From positions 744,001 through 808,000 of the forward strand of contig JAAXNY010000004.1 in NCBI GenBank assembly GCA_013420905.1: a DNA stretch of 64,000 nucleotides, in the 5' to 3' direction. Origin of the DNA: Collybia mongolica. Its lineage: Eukaryota > Basidiomycota > Agaricomycetes > Agaricales > Clitocybaceae. Each line of letters starts with the position of its first letter. The first letter of the stretch is position 1. Of the stretch, positions 22,844 to 34,154 are shown one piece after another. A program made the position numbers and the translations under genes. The notes under the pieces are model-generated. The model was not told where the DNA came from and made no database searches. It worked only from the letters and a program-made list of their open reading frames with translations.

Positions 22844-24605
22844 ACGGCCAATATCATAATTGGCTGGCCATTCTTGTAACGATGGTGAATTCGGCGGACA
22901 TATTGGCCCAAGTGGTCACCTTCAACTACGACCAACAATCTGTTATCACGTGTAGGATTGGGACGTTTTGGTGTGAGGTCTCCTGGAGGCAAGGATCCTG
23001 ATGTCTTGTAGTGGTTGAACCGGACTGATAATGCTCCCTCTATCCGCACTACGGAGACCACCATTTCTTTACCTTGATATTGCCCACCTGTAACCAACAC
23101 CTTTAATTTAATATCAATAAGCCGTGGATCTAATAATGGGTGAGCAGGTCCCTGCTGTTGTGATATAGTTGGTGGAGAGGAGGCTTGAGAGGAGGATCCT
23201 ACATCAGGCGTTTGAGATGAGGGGTTCCAGGCCGGCGTCAAGTGGTGAAAGTCAGGCATGGGCATGCTACCCCCCACTGCTGCAGTAGTGGCAGCCGTGG
23301 CAGGTTCCTGGGGAGGGGGGAATTTGGCAACATGGCCTGGGAGGGGGACAAATAATTTGTTCTTGGGTGGGGCGAATTCGTTTAATCTGAGGCGAGACCT
23401 TGGGGGAGAAATTAGCTCATAATGGATATGAAGAAGAATATAATATTTACGAAGATTCTACAACATCATTGTAGTCCAGAACTTTGCCACTGAATGGATG
23501 TGCAGGATTCAAGTGAATAAATTGAACAGTTACTTGGAGTCCACTGAGTGTAGTTTTTGAGAGTTGAACATCTTTGATTACTGCATGAGAACCCTTCATT
23601 GCATGTCCTGTTTTGATGACCAAAACCTCAAGCCCTATCCAGGGAACTTCCTCATGTCTAATTGGGACAGTTGGTACGTTACTCAATGTTGGTGGTTGAC
23701 TGTGGAGTATTATCGGAGGGTCAACTACTTTCACCCAGTTCCTATGGACTTCAAGTGGCTGTTTAAAAGTAAATTACAACGTGACTGGCATAATATCTTA
23801 AGTTTTTACCTTGAGGGAGTTTGGACTGATGTAACTCTGCGGTCCTTGTGTTTCAAGACGTTCGACAATGTAGACATATTCCTCCGTCACCTCAACTACC
23901 CATCCCTTTTCCCCTTGGAGAGCCCCACTGATTACTTCTGCGAAATGGCCATGAGCAATGTACTTCCACATATTGGACCACAGGACCATGTGTAAACCCT
24001 CCCCCATTTCTAGTTCCACCTCTGCTGAATCAATACCAACGGACTGGATGATACCCCTCTTAGAGGATTCCTTTATGACCACCTGTTCGCCTTCAAAAAA
24101 TTGCCATTCTGAAGGGCATGGGAATCGCGCGCTTTTGATTTCAGGGTGAGGACAGCATAGAAACAAGTCCATCATCTTGCTTTGTAAGGAAACGGGGACA
24201 CACGATACCAAACCAAAGCCATAAGTTCTGCGTTCAAGGAAAAATTCAAATTTGTGACCGAAAGCAGCAAAATGGCCCATAGTTTTGCTGTTGACGATAG
24301 TGACTCTGGGGTGAGTTTTGATGATTTGGTCCCGTTTTTCATCGTCAAACAAACCCGGCTCAGAGCAGAGGGTACCTTGTTTCCTTTTCTTGGAGGAATC
24401 TCCGTCTTGAAGGGGAGGGAGGCGAGGTAACAGCAGGACTTCCAGTTTTCCCCAATTCTCTACTGAGGAAACATATCCTACATCCCCTTTGTAGAGCCCC
24501 CTACAAATCGTGACCCAACCTCCAGCAGAAGGGGTCTCTTCAGAATGCCTTAAATTCAACAGAGACACCCATTCCCCCAGCTTCACCCCCATAATACCAT
24601 CCCGA
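22844..24605 (-). pseudogene. Spt5-like multi-KOW protein gene, truncated at both ends by LTRs
   Basis: Three exons read cleanly: 24605-23810, 23758-23451 and 23398-22844, with GT-AG introns of 51 and 52 nt. At least five KOW-type segments can be seen: GGWVTICRGLYKGDVGYV, EGEQVVIKESSKRGIIQSV, EVISGALQGEKGWVVEV, GLEVLVIKTGHAMKGSHAV, and LKVLVTGGQYQGKEMVV. KOW repeats are RNA-polymerase and nucleic-acid contact modules of the elongation factor Spt5. Mushroom genomes carry many diverged copies like this beside repeats, so this is unlikely to be the housekeeping Spt5. Both termini are replaced by LTR sequence, so the N-terminal NGN region and the last residues are missing. No stop lies inside the exons. 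Confidence 0.75.
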
Positions 24606-25823
24606 TGATAGGGCCCGAAATTGTTTGCACTTATAAAGTCGACAAGTAAGGCTATTAGTGTCATTTCTAATAACCAAGTAAGCGGTAATAAAGGATTAGA
24701 GTCGAGCTCCAAGACGGCTAATCAGAGTGAACTAGTCTAATGGATAATACACTATCAGTACAGAGGACTATGAGTACGGTCTATTATTAGTCCTATTCAC
24801 CATGCCCGGTTACAACCTCGGTGTCTTAGTTCATAAGTAACCGTTGTAGTATGATATCATTAGTCCGGGGATCATCATTAATAGGAGAAGTAATTGTAAA
24901 TTTGGGACTTGCACAACCCGATCCTAGTCAGGGGTACTTGGTGTTAACTACCGGAAGCGACGGGACACCGTGAATAACAACAGGGACAATCAGGGGGAGT
25001 AAACGACAGTGCCGCGCTGTTTTAAATAACAAAGCGCGCGGTCGGGACTTGATAAGAGTTTAGCCCGCTCTTTCAATATTTGATAAGTAACCAGTAAATG
25101 ACATAATTGGCACGCGTGGCGCGCGCGCCAAGCTGTAGTAGACGCGTCGGTATTGAATACAGATCCTTGACGCGCGGGAGCGCGGTTCCGTGTAAAATTT
25201 ACAATTCTGTATGATATTTAGTTTGTACATTATAAATAGACTGTAGATGAGTAGCGCTAAGGTAAGGAATCTTGCCCCCACTTTGCGCGACTATAGAGTA
25301 TACAAATCACATTTGTTAAAACACTATTGCGTGCCCGAATTAAGGATCAGATTGCTTCAACGTGTCTTGATTGGAATTGATTGGAGAACCACAGAATTAA
25401 AGAAACTTAGTTCACTTGGAACTTAGTACCGTATTGTCCGTTGGAATTACTAGGCACTTGGCCTTAGTGCACTTGGCACTGTATTGTTTGATAAGTCGCT
25501 TGGACTTATAGATCCGCTTGGGATCACTAATAATTGAACGTACACTTGGTACTCAGTCTATTGGATCGAGAGATTTTATAAATATACCTAGCAGGTTTTT
25601 GAACCTGTGTTGAAGCTTTTGTCTAAATCGAACCCATCGAGAGATCATTGGAAAGGGCTTTGGCTAGTACTATTCAAAGCTTAGTGCTTCTAAGCACTTG
25701 AACCCGAACTCAAAACAGGCGATTCCTACTGTTCGTGTGTTGATTGTTAGGTTTGGTGTGTGTGTGTGTGAAGGATTACATTACATAGCATCAGTGCACT
25801 TATAGCCCAGGAGCCCCCTTTCA
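24606..25823 (+). repeat. 5' LTR
   Basis: Starts TGATAGGGCCCG and ends GAGCCCCCTTTCA. It should carry the element's promoter, but I could not place a TATA box or start site with confidence. It contains a GGCGCGCGCGCC palindrome near 25117 and a (GT)n run near 25757-25771. The CpGs are largely kept, unlike the older repeats around it. Confidence 0.9.
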
Positions 25824-25825
25824 TC

Positions 25826-25843
25826 TGGAGCCCACCGCGAGGG
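25826..25843 (+). other. Putative primer binding site
   Basis: TGGAGCCCACCGCGAGGG begins two bases after the 5' LTR. A PBS starts with TGG, the complement of tRNA 3' CCA. The donor tRNA was not identified. Confidence 0.65.
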
Positions 25844-26279
25844 TTCAGAGTTTTTGAATAGTCTAAAGAGAGCGTCTTTCTTTGAAAAATATTATACCAA
25901 GACGAGTAACGTCGTCTACAAATTGAAGTAGAGCGGAGAAAGTTTAGTCAATCTGTCTCAAGAGCCACGCCCACAAGCCAGCTCGTCAAACAGACTAACT
26001 AATCAGCCACTTGCAAGACAAGTAGCTACAAAAACGCGGCAGACTAAAAATTCGCAAAACGCTGGAGTAACAGAGTCGTTACCACCTCCTAGGCGAGCGC
26101 GCACACGAGGATCTTCACAACCAGCCTTTGGATCTTCAGGACCAAGGCAAGTATTTAGAACTCCAGAGCCCTTAGGAAACATATCGACTACTAGTAAACC
26201 AGTAGCGCGCGGAAGATCGTCCGTAGTAAACCCAGTAGCAAACCCGAACTCGTTAGCTACTCAGAACCGTTCAGTAATC

Positions 26280-27791
26280 ATGACTGAACCCCCTCGTAAA
26301 TATATGCCCCAACCAGGCGTCCGTGATGCACCAGTATTCAAAGGAAAAGAGCCCACGGGTTTAATCCGGTTTCTGGAGCGAATGGAGGTCCTATGGAAGG
26401 AGTGTAACATTACAAATGATGAAGAAAAGAAGTTAATGTTAGGAAAATAGGCAGACCTACAATCAGAGAATGAGTGGAGGGCATTAGACCACTATAAGAC
26501 AGGCACTTGGACGGATTTCAAGACAGAGTTGATCTCTAGTTATCCGGAAGCACTCGATCAAGTAGAAGGATCAGTAGCCAAGTTAGAAGCAGTGTGTCAC
26601 GCCAACCCACATATTGGAGTAACCGATGAGGCCGTGCTGAAAAAGCTGAAGCGTGAATTCAAAGCAGAATCTATTAAACTCTTGGGAGTTAGGCCACCTA
26701 TTATCTCTAACCGAGAATTAGTTACCAAGTTCTTGGGATGTCTAGACGAAGTCTTCAGATCCCAAGTACAAGGAAGGCTAACCCTGCTAGGGAATAATCA
26801 GTCTAATGCTACACAGGCAGGACAAGCCGTTGCTACAAACAACCGAGCAGATCCTAATACTATTGCCGAAGCCGCCGCGCTCGCGTGACGAAAAGGGGAT
26901 CAGTACGATCTGGAGGAAGTTATAGCAACTGCAATCAGCATTTCTGAAGGCATAGCCAACATGAATATTCCAGACACAAATAGATCGTTTATAACGTCCG
27001 TAACAGCAACAGCAGCGCCCAAAATCAAAGTAGAGATGGATGAAATAAAACAACAAATAGTTAATTTGTTAGACCGTCTCCAAGTAAATGAGAAGAATAC
27101 GAGGAGTGGATTCGAGGATGTAATGAAAGCGCTTCAACAAGCAACTGTTCAGAACCATGCCACGAATAGCGCACCCCAGCAGCATCAGTATCAGAATCAG
27201 TACGGAAAGCCTAAAGAAGGACAACCGCAAAGACCAAATGCGTATAAATGTCACTACTGTTTTACACCCGGACACTTCATAATGGCCTGTCCCGAGAAAC
27301 AGAAACATTTTGAGGAAGGGAAAATAAAAACCAACGCAAATGGAGGAGTATGCTTACCAGACGGATCATATATTCCAAGAGAACCAGAAACGGTATCATT
27401 GAAAGATAAAGTGGAACACTTCCATTCAAAGAAGGTAGCGGCCCTTTATTACGGAGATGTCACGGAAGGACCCGCTCCAGGAGTATTGTCCGTTATGCAG
27501 TCACATAATGCAGTAGACAATAGTAATGACATTGGAACCTTGAAAGCCATAATGGCACAAATGGCACAATTTCAAGCGCAACAAATGTTAGGACAACAGG
27601 GCGCGCAAACTGCGTTGCCAGTACCGCCTCAGATGCAGAAACAGGAATATATAAATAATAACTATAATCCTACGGCAAAGAGCGCGCCGAATCCTGACAT
27701 AGTAGCCTTACAAGCACAAATGAGTACTTTATTAGGGCAGGTAGCAGAACTCAATAACCAAAACAAGGTTAAAGAGTCGGGTTTCAATTAG
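26280..27791 (+). pseudogene. gag: gag with two in-frame stops
   Basis: One frame runs from the ATG at 26280 to 27791, about 503 codons, interrupted by TAG at 26448-26450 and TGA at 26886-26888. The frame is the same across both stops. The capsid region reads VFKGKEPTGLIRFLERMEVL and WTDFKTELISSYPEALDQVE; a zinc knuckle YKCHYCFTPGHFIMACPE (C-x2-C-x4-H-x4-C) near the end binds RNA in the particle. Both stops fit single C-to-T changes (CAG to TAG, CGA to TGA). The frame is also open about 115 codons upstream of the ATG, but I saw no earlier ATG. Confidence 0.85.
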
Positions 27792-27796
27792 GTCCG

Positions 27797-29002
27797 ATGA
27801 AGGAGGCTAAGGAACACGCTAGACCTACGACTAGGTCGCGTTCCAAGAGACAGCCAGAGGACCGAAATAAAAACAGAAATAGTCGTCAAGAAAGTAACGA
27901 TTCGGAGAGTAGTCGGGATAGTAGCGAAGAGGAGTTGGTAGTGCCGTCTCCTAGGAAAAAGAAAGTAAAATTTGTTGAACCATCAGTAAAGTCTCCAGTA
28001 CGAAAAGAATTACCCTACATCGATGTGCCCGTGGTACCCTACATACCCCGGAGAACGGAACGCAACCCTGAACCAGTTGATCCGCTACCTAATTTTAACA
28101 CTAAGCGCGGTCCGACTTATGAAACTAAGTCCCCGATAGAAGTAAAATTAAAAGGTGGCGATATAATTGCTAAAGTGTTAGACAACCCTATCACATTGAC
28201 CACGGGAGAGTTAATGGGCTCGTCAAAAACCATTAGAGATGGGATAAAGAATATTGTAACTGCCAGACGTAAGTCCCTCACCCAAAGGGACGCTAACTTG
28301 CAAATAAACGGAATAGATGAGGAAGACGTCTTACCCTTTGGAGGGGACTGGGAACTTGATGATAACTACTTACGGCATGACGCGCTACCAGTAGAGTCAA
28401 TCCCATTCCAGTCTTTCTTCATCTCGGAGTATGACCGCGGCGGAATACCTAAGGGATCTATAATATGCGGGGACCCAGTCCTACAGTATTTAGAATCTTT
28501 ACCAGCTGGGGAAGAGCCCAAACAGTTGTATGTAGCAAAAGAATCGGCCTCTTTGCGCGCAGTATATCCAGTAATAAATGGGGCAGGAACGGAGGAATCT
28601 TTATTAGATGGGGGATCCCAAATAGTATCAATGGCTAAACAAACGGCTTTAGACTTAGATATTTCATGGGATCCGGACGTTGTCATACACATGCAGAGTG
28701 CTAATAAACAAGTTGAGAGAACAGCAGGATTAGCGCGCAATGTTCCTTTCTTGTTTAATGACATGGCCATCTACCTCCAAGTACATATCATAAATTCACC
28801 CGCATACAAAGTATTGCTCGGGAGACCATTTGATACACTCACGGAAAGTCAGATCAAAAATGCTCGGGACGGGGGACAAGTAGTCACTATCACGGACCCT
28901 AACACGGGACGAAGGTGTACTATCCCTACCCATGCAAAGGGATCACCGCCTAAGCTGTTGAAAAGACAACCGGAGCAGGATTTTCGGCCTTCGATGAATT
29001 AA
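27797..29002 (+). CDS. Retrotransposon protease ORF
   Basis: A 401-residue frame that starts 6 bases after gag's stop. The basic, Ser/Glu-rich N-terminus is followed by a retropepsin-like domain: SLLDGGSQIVSMAKQTALDL with the flap-side and closing motif INSPAYKVLLGRPF. The active-site triad reads D-G-G rather than the usual D-S/T-G, which may be a family trait or a defect. The frame ends at 29002; the pol frame begins at or before 28981, one base back, so the two overlap by a -1 shift near GGATTTTCGG. Confidence 0.82.
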   Translation: MKEAKEHARPTTRSRSKRQPEDRNKNRNSRQESNDSESSRDSSEEELVVPSPRKKKVKFVEPSVKSPVRKELPYIDVPVVPYIPRRTERNPEPVDPLPNFNTKRGPTYETKSPIEVKLKGGDIIAKVLDNPITLTTGELMGSSKTIRDGIKNIVTARRKSLTQRDANLQINGIDEEDVLPFGGDWELDDNYLRHDALPVESIPFQSFFISEYDRGGIPKGSIICGDPVLQYLESLPAGEEPKQLYVAKESASLRAVYPVINGAGTEESLLDGGSQIVSMAKQTALDLDISWDPDVVIHMQSANKQVERTAGLARNVPFLFNDMAIYLQVHIINSPAYKVLLGRPFDTLTESQIKNARDGGQVVTITDPNTGRRCTIPTHAKGSPPKLLKRQPEQDFRPSMN

Positions 29003-32000
29003 TCCAAAGTGATCAAGGAGAGCTAGCCGTAGAAATTGCTGAAGATGAGAACGGAAACTTTATTATAACGGGTTATAGACACCCTACTGATAAACGGAAT
29101 TTTGGTCACAAAGAACTTAGAGATGTCTTTTTGTCTAGAAGTGATGTGAACATGAATAGTACAGTACCTGAACGCGAATTACTAGCCACGTACTTGGCTT
29201 CCGTAGATGAGCGCGATGGACCAGTGATAAACTACGAGCAGAACAGCAGCGACCCAGCAAGTACACCCACTAGACCTATGACATACGCTCAAAAACAGCC
29301 CATGACCGATAAAGCTTTAAGTAAATTAAAGCAGTGGCAAATTGGCACCAACGAGCGCAGTCTTGGAACTGCAACAAGTGAAAAGTGTAATATTGAGCCC
29401 ATGGATCAGCTAGTAGGAAAGAAGTATAAACCAGTACATTTGAAAACAAAACCAACACTGGCGGACCTGCCTGATAAATTTAGAATTATCAGAGATATAA
29501 AGGGTGACCCTTTAGCGGCCCTACCCGTTCTAACGCCTAACCCACCTCCGTTTAAACCAACTGGAAGGTATACTGAGGAAAGGCGCGCGGAATTCCAAAG
29601 GGTACACGAAGAAGAGAGCTTCTTAAAACCTAAAGAGATGGATATAATTCACGACTTTATGTGCAAACATAATGATGGTTTTGCCTGGAATGATAGTGAG
29701 CGTGGTAGCTTTAAGAAGGAATATTTTCCTCCCGTCAAGATACCAGTAGTCCCACATACGCCGTGGACAGAAAGGAACATTAGAATCCCACCAGGGATCT
29801 ATGAAGATGTTTGTAAAATCATCAAAACTAAAATTGATGCAGGAGTCTATGAGAGATCCAATTCATCATATAGGTCTAGATGGTTTACCGTATTAAAGAA
29901 AGGCCCAGGAAAGAAGCTTAGAATTGTACATAGTCTAGAACCGCTGAATGCAGTCACAATAGCGCACTCGGGCTTACCACCCGCTACCGAAGAACTAGCA
30001 GAACACTTCGCAGGGCGCGCTTGTGGCGGAATGATGGATCTATATGTAGGATACGATGAGAGGCCTTTAGCAGAAACCTCGCGCAATCTAACCACGTTCC
30101 AAACACTGTTTGGCACGCTGAGACTAGTAACACTTCCTATGGGATGGACGAATTCAGTTCCAATATTTCATGATGATGTCACATACATCCTACAGGATGA
30201 GGTACCACATGTCACAATACCCTACATTGATGATGTACCCGTGCGCGGTCCAGCAACGCGCTACGAACTGCCGGACGGAACAGAAGAAGAGCTACCTGGT
30301 GCTCCAGGTGTTAGGCGCTTCTTCTGGGAACATATGCAAAATGTAAATCGCGTCGTACAGAGAATGAAGTATTCTGGAGGAACATTTTCAGGATATAAGT
30401 CTATGTTATGCGCAAGTGAAATTCTAGTGGTAGGACATAGATGTACCTATGAAGGACGAAAACCTACTACAGATAGAATCGGTGTAGTTGAAAGATGGGG
30501 ACCATGCAAAGATGTCAGTGAAGTACGCGCTTACATGGGAACTATTGGTGTATGCAGGAATTTCATTAAAGACTTCGCCCGTATAGGCCAACCAATTCAA
30601 AAGTTAACTAGAAGTAGTGAACCTTGGATATGGGGGCCTGAGCAAGAAGAAGCGCAGCAGCTATTGTTAGACGCACTTAAAAATAGCCCCGCGCTCCGTC
30701 CAATTAATTACACCTGGAATACGCCAGTGGTATTGTCAGTAGATACGTCATGGAAAGCCGTAGGCTACTATATCTATCAGGAAGACCCTGATATACCTGG
30801 AAGAAAGCACTATGCTAGATTTGACTCGATAACTCTGAATGAGCGCGAAGCGCGCTTCTCACAACCCAAACGAGAGCTATTCGGATTGATGAGAGTTCTA
30901 ATGGCATGTTATTATTGGTTTATTGGAGTACGAAATTTGGTAGTGGAAACGGATGCAAAGTACATTAAGGGGATGTTATCAAACCCAAGTCTAGGACCTA
31001 ATGCAACGGTAAATAGGTGGATTGATAGGATACTTATGTTCCACTTTACTCTGGTTCATAAAGCTGGTAAAGGCTTTGGCCCAGATGGTCTGTCAAGACG
31101 AGACGCGCGGCTAGGGGATCCTGTCTACCCGGACCCAGACGACGGTTACGACGAACCCTCAGGTCCTTTAAAGTTTATCAACCCAACGGAAGGGTTAGAT
31201 GACCCTTTGGAGCTGTCAGATTTTAAAGAGGAGATCGACACGCGCGGCGGATATTTATTCCAACTTGCGAAGGAAATCTCTGATTTTGAAGTTGAAGTAA
31301 ACAATGCCTGGGCTGGTGAAGCAGCATTTATTGGAGAAGTAAAACAGCACTTAGGTTTAGGATGGTTCGGTATTCAAAGAGAAGCTTATCTAAAGCAACT
31401 TGTAAATACTACTGTCATACCCGATGAAAAGTTTAAATATGACCCTAATGTAAGGGAAGTATATGACGAGTCTAAACGAACACCTACGGCGCAGGAACAG
31501 GATAAAAACCTACCTTTAATAAAAGAATGGTTAAAAAGACCACAAAAGAGACCAAAAGGAATGACGGATCGCGCCTACCTAAAGTTTGCAAGGCAGGCGT
31601 CTAATTTCTTTTTGGATCCAGAAGGCAGGATGTATAGGAAAAATATCGATAGCGCGCACCAGCTTGTTGTTGATAAAAATCACCGGACATATATGATGAG
31701 GGCGTCTCACGATTCTGTTGGACATAGGGGTTTCTATGCAACAAAATCCTTAATAGATAAAAGATTTTGGTGGCCAGAAATGGAACGCGATGTATCATGA
31801 TATGTGAAGTCATGTCACATCTGTCAGACAAGGCTCTTACTGTAACTTTGTTGAGAATCCCTCCTGTCATAACCCACACGCCGTCTATATTCCAAGTATT
31901 GCATGCGGACACCATGTATATGAGCCCATCGTCTAATGGTTATAAATACATTGTCCAAGGAAGATGTGCGCTGTCTTCGTGGATGGAAGGCGCGCCCCTC

Positions 32001-32490
32001 AAATCTGAGGATGGCAAGACCTTGGGAAGGTGGCTGTTCGAAGAAGTAATTTGTAGATGGGGTTCCCTAACGGAAATTGTAACAGATAATGGTCCTGCCT
32101 TTGTCGCAGCCAAAGCGTGGCTGGAATCCAAGTATGGTATTACAGGAATAAGTATATCACCATACAATTCCAAAGGAAATGGGATCACCGAGCGCGCACA
32201 TTGGGATGTGCGTCAAGCTGTCTTCAAAGCTACAGGTGGTGATGTAAAGAAGTGGTACTACTTCTTCCACCATGTAATGTGGGCTGACAGAATTACTATA
32301 CGGAAAGGGACGGGTTGCTCCCCCTATTTTATGATTACGGGCGCGCACCCAACCTTACCGTTAGATATTATTGAAGCCACTTGGTTAGTAAAGTTACCAG
32401 GAAAAATATTGACTACAGAGGAACTCATTGGGTTTAGAGCGCAGGCTCTAGCTAAGCACGTCCAGCATGTGGCCGATATGAGGAAACATA
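28981..32490 (+). pseudogene. pol: pol: reverse transcriptase, RNase H, integrase (broken)
   Basis: The reverse transcriptase shows GGMMDLYVGYDERPL and the catalytic PYIDDVPVRGP. RNase H shows VVLSVDTSWKAVGYYIY, KRELFGLM and VVETDAKYIKGML. The integrase zinc finger follows (HDSVGH...CHICQ), then the core with LHADTMYM, EIVTDNGPAF and NGITERAH, so its three acidic residues are present. The N-terminal part reads through from about 28981 (AFDELIQSDQGELAVEI). Two defects break it: TGA at 31798-31800 where a Trp is expected before YVKSCHICQ, and a 5-nt insertion at 31840-31844 that shifts the frame. The C-terminus is lost at the Tc1 element (32491), so any chromodomain is gone. Confidence 0.9.
31838..31844 (+). 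other. Tc1/mariner excision footprint in pol
   Basis: TACTGTA is TA plus CTG plus TA: the target dinucleotide, the three terminal bases of the Tc1 element found in this window (ends CAG...CTG), and the duplicated TA. Removing the extra CTGTA rejoins the two integrase frames (CHICQTRLL to TLLRIPPVITHTP). The same TA in the inverted pol fragment at 34099-34154 is still occupied by a Tc1 end. Confidence 0.8.
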
Positions 32491-34098
32491 CAGTGGCTCA
32501 AAAAACTGCCCCAATGTTTGTACATTTTTGAAAGATCAATATGGTATGAAGTGCTGACATAAGCAGGGGACCTGGGGTAATTATGTAAGATACTATGACA
32601 TCGTGGCTTTCCAATGGACCCTGGATCATGTGATTTGGATCAATATCCATTAAGCTATAAGCCAAACAAAATGGTTACTTATTGGGGCAGTTTTTTGACC
32701 CTTATCTTATTTTCCATTATTCTGGCATTTATGATCCAATGCAAGAACATTATGGACTGTGGGAAGAATAAACAATGTCATGTGACTTTATTTGTATCAA
32801 TTTGACATGTTGGAATTGGTTCAATCATCTTCTTGACCTCTTACCACCATCATGAAAGCCATTTCTACTGCTCAGCACAATACTGTTGTTTCTCTCCTCA
32901 ATGAGGGCTATTCTCAGTGTCAAATCAAGGAGAAAACTGGTCTAGGGAAGGGTACCATCAGTAGGATCAGCAAAGATGTGGATGGAAACAAAGAAAACAA
33001 CCTTGGTGGCCGCCCCTCCAAGCTGTCTGTTCGTGACAAACAGTCAATTATTCGTCAAATCAAGTCAGGGAAGCTTGATAATGCAGTTCAGGCTACCCAA
33101 TTCATCAATGGCATCATCCCCAATCCTGTCACACCCCAGACAGTCAGAAATGCACTCAAGGAAAATCAATTTTATGCTGCTACAAAGAGGAAAGCTCCTC
33201 TTCTCAAACGAGCCCATCGCATCCGGCGTCTCCAGTTTGCAAAATATCATGAAAGCTGGACTGTGGAGGACTGGAAAAGGGTTCTATGGACAGATGAGAC
33301 CAAAATCAATAGGATTGGGTCAGATGGAAAGGTTTATGTCTGGAAACAAAGGGGAGAACCACCATCTGATAGAACAACATCACCTACTGTCAAACATGGA
33401 GGAGGAGGAAACCTCATGGTATGGGGTTGTATGGGGTGGAATGGAGTGGGAAAGCTCATAGAGGTGCAGGGGAACATGGACAAGGTTCAATACTGTGAAA
33501 TTTTGGAGAGTGGAGTTCAGGAAAGTTTTGAGAAGTTGGAAATGGTGGATGGCGAGCGCTACTTTCAGCAAGATAACGACCCCAAACACACATCTGGACT
33601 GGCCACACAGTGGTTTGAAGACAACAACATTCAAGTCCTTGGCTGGCCTGCCCAATCCCCTGACATGAATCCAATAGAACACCTTTGGGAACATCTCAAG
33701 CGCCGTCTTAAAGAATATCCGACACCACCCAAAGGAGTACATGAGTTGTGGGATAGATTGGCTGAAGAGTGGGGTGAAATTCCACCAGAGGTATGCCAAA
33801 ACCTGATAGAAAGTATGCCCAGGCGGATACAAGCAGTTATAAAGGCAAAAGGTGGTCATACAAAGTATTAGATAGAAAATTAATAGAGGGTCAAAAAACT
33901 GCCCCAATGAGTAATCATTTTGTTTGGCCTATAGCTTAATGGGTTTTGATCCAAATCACATGATCCAGGGTCCATTGGAAAGCCACGATGTCATAGTATC
34001 TTACATAATTACCCCAGGTCCCCTGCTTATGTCAGCACTTCATACCATATTGATCTTTCAAAAATGTACAAACATTGGGGCAGTTTTTTGAGCCACTG
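32491..34098 (+). mobile_element. Tc1/mariner element, copy 1
   Basis: 1,608 bp between TA dinucleotides (32489-32490 and 34099-34100). The terminal inverted repeats are long, about 212 bp (32491-32702 and 33887-34098), starting CAGTGGCTCAAAAAACTG. A related GGGGCAGTTTTTTGA word recurs at the inner end of each arm, which may be a second transposase site. It carries one intact transposase. The second copy at 52048-53655 has the same length and appears identical. The two flanks here do not form one site: the left is pol at 32488, the right is an inverted piece of pol from 31785-31838. Confidence 0.95.
32852..33871 (+). CDS. Tc1/mariner DD34E transposase
   Basis: 339 residues, full length for the family, no introns. 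The N-terminus has paired helix-turn-helix motifs (VVSLLNEGYSQCQIKEKTGL, then GGRPSKLSVRD with the GRP-type linker). The catalytic domain has WKRVLWTDETK (first Asp), RYFQQDNDPKHT (second Asp), and NPIEHLWEHLKRRL (Glu), with 34 residues between the second Asp and the Glu. The enzyme cuts and pastes the element into TA sites. Because the frame is open and the protein is the same in both copies, the element was active recently and may still be. Confidence 0.95.
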   Translation: MKAISTAQHNTVVSLLNEGYSQCQIKEKTGLGKGTISRISKDVDGNKENNLGGRPSKLSVRDKQSIIRQIKSGKLDNAVQATQFINGIIPNPVTPQTVRNALKENQFYAATKRKAPLLKRAHRIRRLQFAKYHESWTVEDWKRVLWTDETKINRIGSDGKVYVWKQRGEPPSDRTTSPTVKHGGGGNLMVWGCMGWNGVGKLIEVQGNMDKVQYCEILESGVQESFEKLEMVDGERYFQQDNDPKHTSGLATQWFEDNNIQVLGWPAQSPDMNPIEHLWEHLKRRLKEYPTPPKGVHELWDRLAEEWGEIPPEVCQNLIESMPRRIQAVIKAKGGHTKY

Positions 34099-34154
34099 TA
34101 AGAGCCTTGTCTGACAGATGTGACATGACTTCACATATCATGATACATCGCGTG
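34099..34154 (-). repeat. pol: Inverted fragment of the pol gene
   Basis: About 54 bp reads as the reverse complement of 31785-31838, covering the integrase CHICQTRLL region and including the same TGA nonsense codon. It begins at the TA that borders the Tc1 element and ends near the word CGCGATG, where sequence changes to the antisense gene. Confidence 0.93.

Noticed and set aside
25742..25772. The (GT)n run in the LTR as a telomere-like or regulatory repeat
   Set aside because: Too short and present in all LTR copies; a simple microsatellite.
32614..32805. A small frame in the left arm of the Tc1 element, repeated in copy 2
   Set aside because: It lies mainly in the terminal repeat and repeats only because the element repeats.
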